Shown one piece after another: positions 1 through 7,258 of a DNA stretch of 12,611 nt. A program made the position numbers and the translations under genes. This DNA comes from Bacteroidales bacterium (GTDB taxonomy: Bacteria; Bacteroidota; Bacteroidia; Bacteroidales; Bacteroidaceae), in the NCBI GenBank assembly GCA_004555425.1, contig SFID01000084.1, forward strand, positions 1 to 12,611, written 5' to 3'. Below the pieces are notes generated by a model that worked only from the letters and a program-made list of their open reading frames with translations, had not been told where the DNA came from and made no database searches. How positions within the stretch are numbered: position 1 is the stretch's first letter; the number at the start of each line of letters is the position of its first letter.

Positions 1-17
1 TCTCCTCTTCGCTAGTA

Positions 18-49
18 CAAAGATAATACATTTTTCCGCGAAATCCAAA
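18..49 (-). promoter_or_regulatory. Leftward Bacteroidetes-type promoter, left copy of duplicated module
   Basis: On the minus strand there is a TATCTTTG -7 box (plus-strand 18-25), a 20-base spacer and a TTTG -33 box (plus-strand 46-49), matching the Bacteroidetes primary sigma consensus TTTG-N19/20-TAnnTTTG. The predicted start is near position 11, so the transcript leaves the window to the left. The sequence after the -7 box (GTACTAGCGAAGAGGAGA) is identical to that after the promoter at 11711-11742. There it forms the left arm of a terminator hairpin, so the same hairpin probably continues beyond position 1. The gene served, if any, is not visible. Confidence 0.75.
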
Positions 50-54
50 TCGCG

Positions 55-87
55 TTAACATATCGCAACACTTCGGAAATGTTAAAA
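55..87. promoter_or_regulatory. Imperfect inverted-repeat operator candidate, left copy
   Basis: On the minus strand TTTTAACATTTC (plus 76-87) is followed after about 12 bases by ATATGTTAA (plus 55-63). This is an imperfect version of the perfect 12-bp inverted repeat at 11672-11707. Both lie directly upstream of the -33 box, at the same distance. Position and conservation suggest a binding site for a regulator or an upstream activating site. The protein that would bind is unknown. Confidence 0.45.
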
Positions 88-125
88 TCGCGGTTTTTTT
101 ATTTAGAATTTCTGAGGAATGGGGA

Positions 126-1835
126 TTAGGCCTGGCGATAGTCGGCTAGCTGGGCGGCATCGAAGTGCATTACCCAGGCATAGTGCTTGGCTATCTCGGC
201 CTCTACGAAGTTGGCATAGACGCGGGCAGAACGCTCGAACATCTCGGGCTGAACAGTGGCGTTGTACATCAGCAGGTGGAGCATGATGACATCGGCGGCC
301 ATCTCGACGAGGTGGCGGGCACAGATGTCGTGCATCTCTTGGTTCTCGGCTGCCTTGACGTGCTCAACGGCTTCGGCAAACTTGTCGGCCATCGCCTTGG
401 CGCGGGCCTGAAGGGGCTGCATGGCTTCGCTCACCTGGGCGGTCTCGAACTCACGCATCTGAGCGAGGTAACTACCGTTGGTCACGTAGCGGATGGCGGC
501 CACCACCTGCAACTGCGTGGTGCCTTCGTAGATATTGGTGATGCGGGCATCGCGGACGTAGCGCTGGATGGGATAGTCCATCATAAAGCCCGAACCGCCA
601 TGAATCTGGAGTGCATCGAAGGTGTTCTGGTTGGCATACTCGGAGTTCATGCCCTTGGCCAGCGGTGTGAGGCTGTCGGCCAGTTTGGCGTACTTCTTCT
701 GCTCCTGACGCTCGTCGGCTTCGAGTTTGCGCTCGCGGCTGATGTCGTCGAGGGCCTTGTAGATATCCACGTAGCGGGCGCACTGATAGAGGAGGGCGCG
801 GCCGGCGTCGAGTTTGGCCTTCATAAGGGCCAGCATGTCGTAAACGGCGGGGAAGTTGATGATGGCCTTGCCAAACTGTTCGCGGTCGCGGGCATAGGCT
901 AGGCCTTCATCGTAGGCGGCCTGCGAGAGGCCCACGCTCTGTGCGGCAATGCCGAGGCGCGCGCCGTTCATCAGGGCCATTACATACTTGATGAGGCCCA
1001 GTTTGCGGCTGCCGCAGAGTTCTGCCTTGGCGTTCTTGTAGACGAGTTCGCAGGTGGGCGAGCCGTGGATGCCAAGCTTGTGCTCGATGCGGCGCACATT
1101 GACGCCGCCGTCGCGCTTGTCGTAGATAAACATGGAGAGGCCGCGGCCGTCGGTGGTACCTTCTTCGGAGCGTGCGAGGACGAGGTGGAGGTCGGCATCG
1201 CCGTTGGTGATGAAGCGCTTCACGCCGTTGAGGCGCCAGCAGTCATTCTCCTCGTCATAGGTGGCCTTGAGCATCACGCTCTGGAGGTCGGAGCCTGCGT
1301 CGGGCTCGGTGAGGTCCATCGACATGGTTTCGCCGGCGCAGATGCGGGGGATGAAGCGCGAGTGCTGGTCTTCGTTGCCAAATTCGTAGAGCGTTTCGAT
1401 GCAATCCTGGAGGCTCCAGATATTGCCGAAGCCAGCGTCCTTGGCAGCCACGATTTCGGCGCACATCGTGTAGGGCGTGATGGGGAAGTTGAGGCCATTG
1501 TAGCGGCGCGGCATGGTCATGCCGTTGAGGCCCGCCTTGACCATAGCGTCGAGGTTTTGGGCCGTGCCCGAGGCGTAGCGCACGCGGTCGCCTTCGTGGT
1601 GGGGGCCTTCGAGGTCAACGCCCTCGGCATTGTCGGCAATGGTGGTGCCCGTAATTTCGCCTACGATGTCGAGCACGCGGTCGTAACTGTCCATGGCGTC
1701 CTCGTGGTCGAGGGGCGCATAGTCGAATAATTCTTTGTCGCGGAAATTTCTTTCCTTCAACTCCACGATACGCTTCATGAGCGGATGGTTGAGCTCGAAG
1801 CGCAGTTCGGGATGGTCGGTATAGCAATTAGCCAT
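126..1835 (-). CDS. Acyl-CoA dehydrogenase, long (~570 aa) form
   Basis: This flavoenzyme should oxidise an acyl-CoA to a 2-enoyl-CoA, or run in reverse, passing electrons to the ETF encoded just upstream. With the start at 1835 it has 569 residues, longer than the ~380-400 of classical acyl-CoA dehydrogenases. The dehydrogenase core is complete: FAD/substrate motif LTEPDAGSD at 175-183, HGGSGF around 412-417, RDARI near 428-432, and the catalytic Glu in IYEGTTQ at residue 437. The extra length is mainly a helical C-terminal extension (after ~450), as in the long COG1960 members such as DmdC-type enzymes. The start MANCYTDHPEL was chosen because the in-frame extension to 1904 overlaps the etfA stop and looks non-conserved (MISQPAPAPSLAG...). 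It is the third gene of the etfB-etfA operon, 65 bases after the etfA stop. Substrate chain length cannot be told from sequence. No clear terminator was seen downstream; the strand runs into the leftward promoter at 18-49. Confidence 0.93.
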   Translation of the reverse strand: MANCYTDHPELRFELNHPLMKRIVELKERNFRDKELFDYAPLDHEDAMDSYDRVLDIVGEITGTTIADNAEGVDLEGPHHEGDRVRYASGTAQNLDAMVKAGLNGMTMPRRYNGLNFPITPYTMCAEIVAAKDAGFGNIWSLQDCIETLYEFGNEDQHSRFIPRICAGETMSMDLTEPDAGSDLQSVMLKATYDEENDCWRLNGVKRFITNGDADLHLVLARSEEGTTDGRGLSMFIYDKRDGGVNVRRIEHKLGIHGSPTCELVYKNAKAELCGSRKLGLIKYVMALMNGARLGIAAQSVGLSQAAYDEGLAYARDREQFGKAIINFPAVYDMLALMKAKLDAGRALLYQCARYVDIYKALDDISRERKLEADERQEQKKYAKLADSLTPLAKGMNSEYANQNTFDALQIHGGSGFMMDYPIQRYVRDARITNIYEGTTQLQVVAAIRYVTNGSYLAQMREFETAQVSEAMQPLQARAKAMADKFAEAVEHVKAAENQEMHDICARHLVEMAADVIMLHLLMYNATVQPEMFERSARVYANFVEAEIAKHYAWVMHFDAAQLADYRQA

Positions 1836-1900
1836 GTTTGTTGCTTGTTTATTTGGAGAGCCAACGCCAGCAAGCGAAGGGGCGGGCGCGGGCTGCGAAA

Positions 1901-2923
1901 TCACTTACTGTTTTCCTTGTAATACTTAATGAGTTTGGGCACTACCTCTTCGACGCTGCCCGTGATGACATAGTCGGCCAGTTGGTTGATGGGTGCATTG
2001 GGGTCGGTGTTGATGGAGATGACAATGCCGCTCTCCTTCATACCAGCCACGTGCTGGATGGCGCCGCTAATGCCACAGGCAATATATACTTTGGGACGAA
2101 CGGTGACGCCCGTCTGACCGATTTGCAGGTCGTGGTCGCAGAATCCTGCATCAACGGCAGCGCGGCTTGCGCCTACCTCGCCATGGAGTTCTTCGGCCAG
2201 TTTGCGCAAGAGGTCGAAGTTTTCCTTGCTGCCCACGCCGTAGCCGCCAGCCACGATGATGGGTGCGCCCTTCAGGTTGTTGCTGGCTTTCTCCACGTGA
2301 CGCTCGATGACCTTCACAACATAGTCGGTCTCGGGCACGTACTTGGCCACGTCTTCATAGACAATCTCACCGTTGTAATATTCGGCCACTTTCTCGGCCT
2401 TCATCACACCGCTGCGCACGGTGGCCATCTGCGGACGGTTGTCGGGGTTGACGATGGTGGCCACGATGTTGCCACCAAAGGCGGGGCGAATCTGATAGAG
2501 CAGGCCCTCGTAGTGCTTGCCCGTCTTCTTGTCGTCGTAGTCGCCAATCTCGAGGGCCGTACAGTCGGCCGTCAGTCCGCTGGTGAGCGAGGAACTGACT
2601 CGCGGACCGAGGTCGCGGCCAATGACGGTGGCGCCCATCAGGCAAATTTGGGGCTTTTCTTCCTTGAAGAGGTTGACGAGGATGCTGGTGTGGGGCTTGG
2701 AGGTGTAGGGGTAGAGGCCCTCGGCATCGAAGACGTGGAGTTTGTCCACGCCATAGGAGAGGATGTCCTTCTCCACCTTGCCCGTGATGCCGTGACCGGC
2801 AGCGATAGCCTCAAGCTGTACGCCCAGTTCGTTGGCCAGCTTGCGGCCCTTGGTGAGGAGTTCAAAGCTAACTTCCTCGACCGTATGCTTGTCTATTTCG
2901 CAGTAAACAAAAACGTTATTCAT
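1901..2923 (-). CDS. etfA: Electron transfer flavoprotein subunit alpha
   Basis: This is the FAD-binding subunit of the cytoplasmic ETF heterodimer, which carries electrons between the adjacent acyl-CoA dehydrogenase and other redox partners. It has 340 residues, normal for EtfA/FixB. The N-terminal part (about 1-190) is the ETF alpha/beta fold. The C-terminal FAD domain holds GYGVGSKENF, then GASRAAVDAGF, IGQTGVTVRPK, and the EtfA signature YIACGISGAIQH-VAGMKES-GIVISIN starting at residue 280. TDPNAPI follows, where the flavin adenine moiety is bound. The start MNNVFVYCEI at 2923 fits the family; the 27-residue upstream extension overlaps the etfB end and is rejected. It begins 25 bases after the etfB stop and ends 65 bases before the dehydrogenase, so co-transcription with both is likely. 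No truncation or missing motif was seen. Confidence 0.95.
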   Translation of the reverse strand: MNNVFVYCEIDKHTVEEVSFELLTKGRKLANELGVQLEAIAAGHGITGKVEKDILSYGVDKLHVFDAEGLYPYTSKPHTSILVNLFKEEKPQICLMGATVIGRDLGPRVSSSLTSGLTADCTALEIGDYDDKKTGKHYEGLLYQIRPAFGGNIVATIVNPDNRPQMATVRSGVMKAEKVAEYYNGEIVYEDVAKYVPETDYVVKVIERHVEKASNNLKGAPIIVAGGYGVGSKENFDLLRKLAEELHGEVGASRAAVDAGFCDHDLQIGQTGVTVRPKVYIACGISGAIQHVAGMKESGIVISINTDPNAPINQLADYVITGSVEEVVPKLIKYYKENSK

Positions 2924-2948
2924 TGTATTGGGTACGATTGCTAAATGG

Positions 2949-3824
2949 TTATCCGATAGTATGGCTTTCGAGGAGTTCCTTGACGAGGTCTTCCACATCG
3001 GCATCGCTGGCCGTCAGTCGTTTGCTTTCCTTGGCCTTGAACACGATGTTCTGCACGGCCTTCACCTTGGTGGGCGAGCCAGCCAAACCGCATTGGTTCA
3101 GGTCGCCATCTACATCGGCCACACTCCATTGCGTCACGGTGAGGTAGGGTTTCTTCTCATATTCTTCGGCATAGGGCAGAGCGCCATCGGCGGGACGCTC
3201 CATGGGGGCGAGTGCACGCTTGTACTTCATGACGAGTTTGGCGTTGCGGGGGCGGCAGGGCGCAGCATTGCCATTGACCGTCAGGAGGATGGGCAGAGGA
3301 GCTTCAACGCGCTCGATGCCGCCGTCGATGGTGCGGAGGAGGCGGATTTTGCCATCGACCACCTTCTCGATGCTTGTCACGTAGGTCACCTGGTTGAGGT
3401 CAAGTTTCTGAGCCACCTGCGGGCCCACCTGTGCGGTGTCGCCGTCAATGGCCTGGCGACCGCCAATGACGATGTCGGGCATGCCAATCTTCTTGATGGC
3501 CTGGCTTAGGGCGTAACTGGTGGCAAGGGTGTCGGCACCAGCAAAGGCGCGGTCGGTCAGCAGCACGCCGCCATCTGCACCGCGATACAAACCTTCGCGG
3601 ATGACATCGGTGGCACGCGGGGGACCCATCGTGAGAATCGTTACTGTGGAGCCAGGATGCTGGTCCTTCAGACGAAGGGCTTGCTCTAGGGCATTCAAGT
3701 CTTCGGGGTTAAAGATGGCAGGCAGGGCGGCACGATTGACGGTGCCTTCGGGTGTCATAGCATCTTTTCCCACATTGCGAGTGTCGGGCACCTGCTTAGC
3801 AAGTACTACAATTTTCAGACTCAT
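2949..3824 (-). CDS. etfB: Electron transfer flavoprotein subunit beta
   Basis: This is the small ETF subunit, partner of EtfA encoded 25 bases downstream. It has 291 residues, a little longer than the usual ~260. It starts MSLKIVVLAKQVPDT, the typical EtfB/FixA N-terminus. VIREGLYRGAD (about 74-84), GGRQAIDGDTAQVGP (121-135) and the EtfB signature region around LRTIDGGIERVEAPLPILLT (163-182) are intact. The DGDTAQVGP loop is the form seen in FixA and anaerobic, NADH-linked ETFs rather than the mitochondrial type. That hints at electron bifurcation but does not prove it. It is the first gene of the operon; a promoter candidate lies about 70 bases upstream. No Shine-Dalgarno sequence is visible before the ATG, as is common in this phylum. 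Confidence 0.95.
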   Translation of the reverse strand: MSLKIVVLAKQVPDTRNVGKDAMTPEGTVNRAALPAIFNPEDLNALEQALRLKDQHPGSTVTILTMGPPRATDVIREGLYRGADGGVLLTDRAFAGADTLATSYALSQAIKKIGMPDIVIGGRQAIDGDTAQVGPQVAQKLDLNQVTYVTSIEKVVDGKIRLLRTIDGGIERVEAPLPILLTVNGNAAPCRPRNAKLVMKYKRALAPMERPADGALPYAEEYEKKPYLTVTQWSVADVDGDLNQCGLAGSPTKVKAVQNIVFKAKESKRLTASDADVEDLVKELLESHTIG

Positions 3825-3894
3825 AATTGTGAGTGATATTTAGGTTAATAGAAAACAATTAGAAAAGTGGCAGGTCCATAGCCTGTCAGCAGGG

Positions 3895-3925
3895 CAAAAT
3901 TAGAGAAAATCCACGGGTGAACCAA
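3895..3925 (-). promoter_or_regulatory. Promoter candidate for etfB-etfA-acyl-CoA dehydrogenase operon
   Basis: Minus-strand TAATTTTG (plus 3895-3902) fits the -7 consensus TAnnTTTG. A TTG core of a -33 box lies at plus 3923-3925 with a 20-base spacer. It would give an untranslated leader of about 65 bases before etfB. The -33 box is imperfect. Confidence 0.5.
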
Positions 3926-4019
3926 GAAGTTGCCCCTTTTTGTCAGCGAAAGGACCTAGTTTTTAGCCCTATTGGCTGTTTTTTCAGGAATGCAAGGGCA
4001 ACCTTTCGAAAATAAAACG

Positions 4020-4027
4020 TACATTTG
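4020..4027 (+). promoter_or_regulatory. -7 box candidate for the ATPase/DUF4435 pair
   Basis: TACATTTG matches TAnnTTTG exactly and lies 25 bases before the chosen ATG at 4053. No good TTTG is present 19-20 bases upstream, so the site is weak or depends on an activator. If used, it would exclude the longer in-frame starts at 3972 and 3990. Confidence 0.35.
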
Positions 4028-4052
4028 TCCATATCAAAAGTATCTCCTGCCT

Positions 4053-4886
4053 ATGTTTAAGCTAGCCGAAAAAATCCAACGCATTGAAATCTCCAGCCTT
4101 TGGGGTGGCCACAAGCACATCGTCTGGGAACTGCGCCCCGAAGTCAACGTCCTGAGCGGCCGCAATGGCGAAGGAAAATCCACCATCCTCAACCGCCTCA
4201 TCCAGCACCTGCGCTCCATCCCCTCGTCGGGCGAAATCGTGGGCGGACAGCAGTTGGGCGTGAAGATTGACTTCACCCCGAGCGATGCCACCTGCATCCA
4301 CTACGACATCATCCGCAGTTTCGACCGCCCGATTGTCCCGACAGCCGACCTCCCCGCCATTGTTGAAACGATGCCGGGCGTACACACCGAGCTCGACTGG
4401 CAACTCTACCTCGTGCAGCGCCGCTACCTCGACTACCAGGTCAACGTGGGCAACCGCATGATTCAACTCCTCACGAGCGGAGCCCCCGATGCGCGCGAAC
4501 GGGCCACGCAGGCCGCCATGCTCAAGACGCGATTTCTCGACATGGTGGACGAGCTCTTCAGCGAAACGGGCAAGCGCATCAACCGCCAGAGCAACGAGCT
4601 CTCCTTCATTCAATACGACGAGCCCCTCTCGCCCTACAAACTCTCCAGCGGCGAGAAGCAGATACTGCTCATCCTCCTGACCGTGCTCACGGAGGACCAA
4701 CAACCCTACGTACTCTTCATGGACGAGCCCGAAGCGAGCCTGCACTTTGAATGGCAAAAGCAACTCATCTCGATGGTGCACGAACTCAACCCCAACGCCC
4801 AAATCATCCTGACCACCCACTCGCCCGCCCTCATCATGAACGGCTGGGAAGATGCCGTCACGGAGGTCAGCGAGATCACCGTCTGA
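4053..4886 (+). CDS. Compact ABC-type AAA ATPase, partner of DUF4435 protein
   Basis: This 277-residue soluble ATPase belongs to the SMC/RecF/OLD-like ABC group (AAA_15/AAA_21 type). In order it shows Walker A GRNGEGKST (36-44), a Q-loop region LVQRRYLDYQ (120-129), ABC signature LSSGEKQ (197-203), Walker B YVLFMDEPE (219-227) with catalytic Glu225, and the H-loop TTHSPA (254-259). There are no membrane segments, and the arm between Walker A and signature is short, so this is a minimal ATPase head. The start at 4053 (MFKLAEKIQRIEI) was chosen because the family begins shortly before the first strand; longer starts add unconserved sequence and would overlap the -7 box candidate. The next gene, 26 bases on, encodes a DUF4435 protein. 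This ATPase plus TOPRIM-like pairing is seen in PARIS (AriA/AriB) anti-phage systems. AriA is larger, so equivalence is an inference. Alternative roles are DNA maintenance or stress response. Confidence 0.88.
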   Translation: MFKLAEKIQRIEISSLWGGHKHIVWELRPEVNVLSGRNGEGKSTILNRLIQHLRSIPSSGEIVGGQQLGVKIDFTPSDATCIHYDIIRSFDRPIVPTADLPAIVETMPGVHTELDWQLYLVQRRYLDYQVNVGNRMIQLLTSGAPDARERATQAAMLKTRFLDMVDELFSETGKRINRQSNELSFIQYDEPLSPYKLSSGEKQILLILLTVLTEDQQPYVLFMDEPEASLHFEWQKQLISMVHELNPNAQIILTTHSPALIMNGWEDAVTEVSEITV

Positions 4887-4912
4887 TTCCCACCAGTCTA
4901 TCCTCCACACAA

Positions 4913-5938
4913 ATGTCCCTTCAGCATTACCTCAACTCCGACTATATACGCGCCGCCAACCGTCTGGGCGGCCGCAATGCTCGACGCAAGATTGTGGCCT
5001 ACGTCGAGAGCTTCGACGATGTGCTGTTCTGGAGCAACCTCCTACGCCCGCTGGAGACGGGCGAGGTTTATTTCGAGGTGATGCTGCCCTCGCGCACCTC
5101 ACTCTCGAAGGGCAAGAAGATTGCCCTCTCCAACCGCCTCGGCCCCTACATGATTGCCTGCGTGGATGCCGACTACGACTACCTCATGCAAGGAGCCACG
5201 GACACCTCGCGCACCGTCTGCATGAGCCCCTACGTCTTCCACACCTACGCCTACGCCATCGAAAACCACCAGTGCTACGCCCCCGCCCTCCAGCAGGTAT
5301 GCGTCATGGCATCGCTCAACGACCGGCGGCTCTTCGACTTCGAGCATTTCCTGAGTGACTATTCTCGCACCATCTGGCCGCTCTTCGCCTGGAACGTCTG
5401 GGCCTACCGCCGCGGCTACCACGCGCAATTCTCCCTACTCGACTTCGCCCACATCGTTGCCCTCGACCACCTAGACCTCTACCATCCCGAGCGCTCGCTC
5501 GAAGCCCTGCGCCGCCGTGTGAATGCGAAGGTCTCGAAGCTGCAACGCCAATTCCCGCAAGGCCGCTCCACCTACAAACCGCTCCAGGCCGACCTCCAGC
5601 GACTGGGCGTGACACCCGAGACGACCTACCTCTTCATGCGCGGCCACGACCTGGTGGACGGCGTAGTAGTACCGCTCCTCACGATGGTCTGCGACACCCT
5701 GCGGCGCGAGCGAGAGCGCGAAATCCAACGTCTGGCCGAGCACGCGCTCCAACTGCAAAACGAACTATCAGCCTACCAGCACGCCTCAGCCTCCATCCCC
5801 GAGATGCTGCGCAAGCACAACGGCTTCACCGAAGCTCCACTCTACAAGCGCATACAATCCGAGGTAGCCGCCTTCCTTCAGCGCAATGCCACCAGCCCCA
5901 CGCCAACAAACCCTTCAAGCCCCAATCCCACACCATAA
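4913..5938 (+). CDS. DUF4435 (TOPRIM-like) protein, candidate effector nuclease
   Basis: This 341-residue protein resembles DUF4435, a TOPRIM-fold family that includes the AriB nuclease of PARIS. The TOPRIM acidic residues appear to be present: YVESFDDVLFW with Glu32 (30-40), CVDADYDYL with Asp85 and Asp87 (83-91), and YAIENH with Glu117 (114-119), typical spacing for a metal-binding site. FMRGHDLVDG (241-250) matches the RGHDL-type motif of the family. A charged helix, probably coiled coil, spans about 260-290. The tail from ~326 is Pro/Ser/Thr-rich and looks disordered. The start at 4913 (MSLQHYLNSDY) lies 26 bases after the ATPase stop; the longer in-frame start overlaps the ATPase and is unlikely. 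Co-expression is expected. The family assignment rests on motif recognition without a search, and nuclease activity is inference. Confidence 0.75.
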   Translation: MSLQHYLNSDYIRAANRLGGRNARRKIVAYVESFDDVLFWSNLLRPLETGEVYFEVMLPSRTSLSKGKKIALSNRLGPYMIACVDADYDYLMQGATDTSRTVCMSPYVFHTYAYAIENHQCYAPALQQVCVMASLNDRRLFDFEHFLSDYSRTIWPLFAWNVWAYRRGYHAQFSLLDFAHIVALDHLDLYHPERSLEALRRRVNAKVSKLQRQFPQGRSTYKPLQADLQRLGVTPETTYLFMRGHDLVDGVVVPLLTMVCDTLRREREREIQRLAEHALQLQNELSAYQHASASIPEMLRKHNGFTEAPLYKRIQSEVAAFLQRNATSPTPTNPSSPNPTP

Positions 5939-5944
5939 TATAAT

Positions 5945-6009
5945 AGGTAGGTTCTATAAATTAGCTTGCAACCGCAAATTGCCTTGCAGCTAATTTATAG
6001 AACCTATCT
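5945..6009. repeat. Short palindromic repeat, copy A
   Basis: Left arm AGGTAGGTTCTATAAATTAG (from 5945, continuing CTTGCAA to 5971) pairs with the right arm at 5984-6009 with about 25 of 27 positions matching. The loop is 12 bases. It begins 6 bases after the DUF4435 stop codon. The arms match the ends of the longer elements at 6894-7083 and 8793-9001, so this looks like an internally deleted member of that family. It may also help stop transcription from the pair. Confidence 0.85.
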
Positions 6010-6095
6010 TGAAATAATCCAAAAGATATTTATTTTCAACCCTGCATTTTTACATTTCAGGGTAGTCTCTCCAGTCGAAAATTGTTGGAAAAGTA

Positions 6096-6136
6096 GAAAG
6101 TACCGCATCTTGCAGCAAGGTACGGGACTTTCTTTT
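6096..6136 (+). terminator. Intrinsic terminator downstream of ATPase/DUF4435 pair
   Basis: GAAAGTACCG (6096-6105) pairs with CGGGACTTTC (6123-6132) with one mismatch. CTTG/CAAG pair again inside, and the stem runs directly into TTTT on the plus strand. It lies about 160 bases after the DUF4435 stop, beyond copy A of the repeat. The minus-strand side has only a short T run (TACTTTTCC), so activity in the rightward direction is more likely. Confidence 0.6.
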
Positions 6137-6216
6137 AGCAATGAGAACAAAACGCCCTACTCACGTAACAAATTTGGAGCAAGCAAGGTGTGTTTTTAAC
6201 TCCTGCGTACAAACAA

Positions 6217-6864
6217 CTACTTCGAGAGTTGCATTCCCACGAGCATACCATCGTAGGAGTTAATCAGCGAACTCAGAGAGTTGACGGTGGAATTAGAACT
6301 GAGTTTGCCCACCTTCTGTACCATTGAGAGGAGTTTGTCGCCCTCGAAGAGGAGGCTGATGGAGGCACCTGTCTTGACAACCTTCGGACTGATACGACCG
6401 ATGCCAGCGAGGTAGGTCATCGTGAGCGTGTTGGATTTGGTATTGAGCGTGTAGTTGCCCGTGAGATTGTACTGACCGATGGTGGCTACATAAGTGCCGT
6501 CGCTGTTGAACGTGAAGGAGCAAGCACCGGGGGTGATGCCCACCTTGCCTAACTGGCTCTCAAGCTGCGACTCTATCTTGGTGGCTGCCATTTCGCCACC
6601 TGCCTTGAGGAGGAGATTCTGGGTTTCAAACACGCAGTCGGCCTTGCGATAGGTCCACGTGCCTTGCAGGTCGCTGGCCGTTACTGCGCTTGAGCCCCCT
6701 AGGAGGCTGGTGAGCACGCTGCCGAGAGCAGAAGCTGCGCCGCCAGTGGTGCCAGCATTTGCGCCAGAGAGGAGGCCTGTGCCTTGAGTGCCAAGCGCGG
6801 TGGTGCCGCAGGAGCTGAGCAACAGCGTGCTGAGGAGCGCAGCCATAATGATTGGTTTACGCAT
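6217..6864 (-). CDS. DUF4923 family lipoprotein
   Basis: This 215-residue lipoprotein of unknown function belongs to DUF4923, a Bacteroidales family with a lipocalin-like beta-rich domain. The first 19 residues form a lipoprotein signal peptide with lipobox LSSC, lipidated Cys19. The residues after it (GTTALGTQ) lack the acidic/Lys surface export signal of Bacteroidetes, so a periplasm-facing anchor is likely. A low-complexity Gly/Ala/Ser/Thr linker covers about 20-60. The mature domain starts at DLQGTWTYRKADCVFET and includes LLLKAGGEMAATKIESQL and FTFNSDGTYVATIGQYNLTGNYTLN, the features recalled for the family. It is monocistronic, read toward the ATPase pair. No promoter consensus was found upstream, where repeat copy B begins 29 bases before the start codon. 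Codon use looks like that of the neighbours. Confidence 0.88.
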   Translation of the reverse strand: MRKPIIMAALLSTLLLSSCGTTALGTQGTGLLSGANAGTTGGAASALGSVLTSLLGGSSAVTASDLQGTWTYRKADCVFETQNLLLKAGGEMAATKIESQLESQLGKVGITPGACSFTFNSDGTYVATIGQYNLTGNYTLNTKSNTLTMTYLAGIGRISPKVVKTGASISLLFEGDKLLSMVQKVGKLSSNSTVNSLSSLINSYDGMLVGMQLSK

Positions 6865-6893
6865 AATTTTATTACGATTAGTGATTAGTTAAT

Positions 6894-7083
6894 GGTTGGT
6901 TCTATCAATTAGCTTGCGTTGTATTCGCGGCTATCGTGCCGTAGGTTTTTGCTCTTTGTGAGGGAGCGTAGCAATCTACGTGACCGATTGAAAAACAAAA
7001 AGATACGGGGGCAAGAAACGTAAAGACAGCCAGGCAGAATAGAAACTCTACTTTCCTTTGAAACTAATTTATTGAACCTACCT
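6894..7083. repeat. MITE-like palindromic element, copy B
   Basis: The ends GGTTGGTTCTATCAATTAG (6894-6912) and CTAATTTATTGAACCTACC (7064-7082 region) are imperfect terminal inverted repeats of about 20 bases. The interior ATTCGCGGCTATCGTGCCGTAG (from 6923) matches copy C. The last 40 bases (from AGAAACTCTACTTTCC, 7041) match the last 40 of copy C. The central 6955-6990 matches the loop of copy C in reverse orientation. No ORF is inside. It lies between the divergent DUF4923 and GHL10 genes and makes up half of that 394-base gap. Confidence 0.75.
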
Positions 7084-7175
7084 AATATCTATTTAGTTGG
7101 AAGAATCTAGGCGCAAATTTCGGAAATCCTCTGTGATAGAGCAAATTTTCGAGGGGCTAATTTCTTCCTTCCCCC

Positions 7176-7206
7176 TTTGCCATCCCCCCTTGTTTTGCTA
7201 ATTTTG
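7176..7206 (+). promoter_or_regulatory. Strong Bacteroidetes-type promoter for GHL10 gene
   Basis: TTTG (7176-7179), a 19-base spacer and TAATTTTG (7199-7206) match the primary sigma consensus of Bacteroidetes. The start should lie near 7213, giving a leader of about 45 bases before the ATG at 7259. The segment 7084-7175 between repeat B and this promoter shows nothing else that can be named. Confidence 0.8.
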
Positions 7207-7258
7207 CAGGCAGATACGTAGGGTTTACCCCTTCCTTTTATACTGGTTTATTGAATTT

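Noticed and set aside
165..902. 245-residue plus-strand ORF
   Set aside because: It is antisense to the acyl-CoA dehydrogenase, which has complete family motifs. Its composition (rich in Val, Gly, Leu, His) is that expected of a mirror frame in GC-rich DNA.
1836..1904. Longer N-terminus for the acyl-CoA dehydrogenase (start at 1904)
   Set aside because: The 23 extra residues overlap the etfA stop and are low-complexity. The MANCYTDHPEL start fits the family.
1838..2944. 368-residue plus-strand ORF
   Set aside because: It is antisense to etfA, which has the full EtfA signature.
4062..4910. 282-residue minus-strand ORF
   Set aside because: It is the antisense frame of the AAA ATPase, which carries all the nucleotide-binding motifs.
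5966..6199. 77-residue plus-strand ORF
   Set aside because: It begins inside repeat copy A and spans the terminator hairpin at 6096-6136. It has no family likeness.
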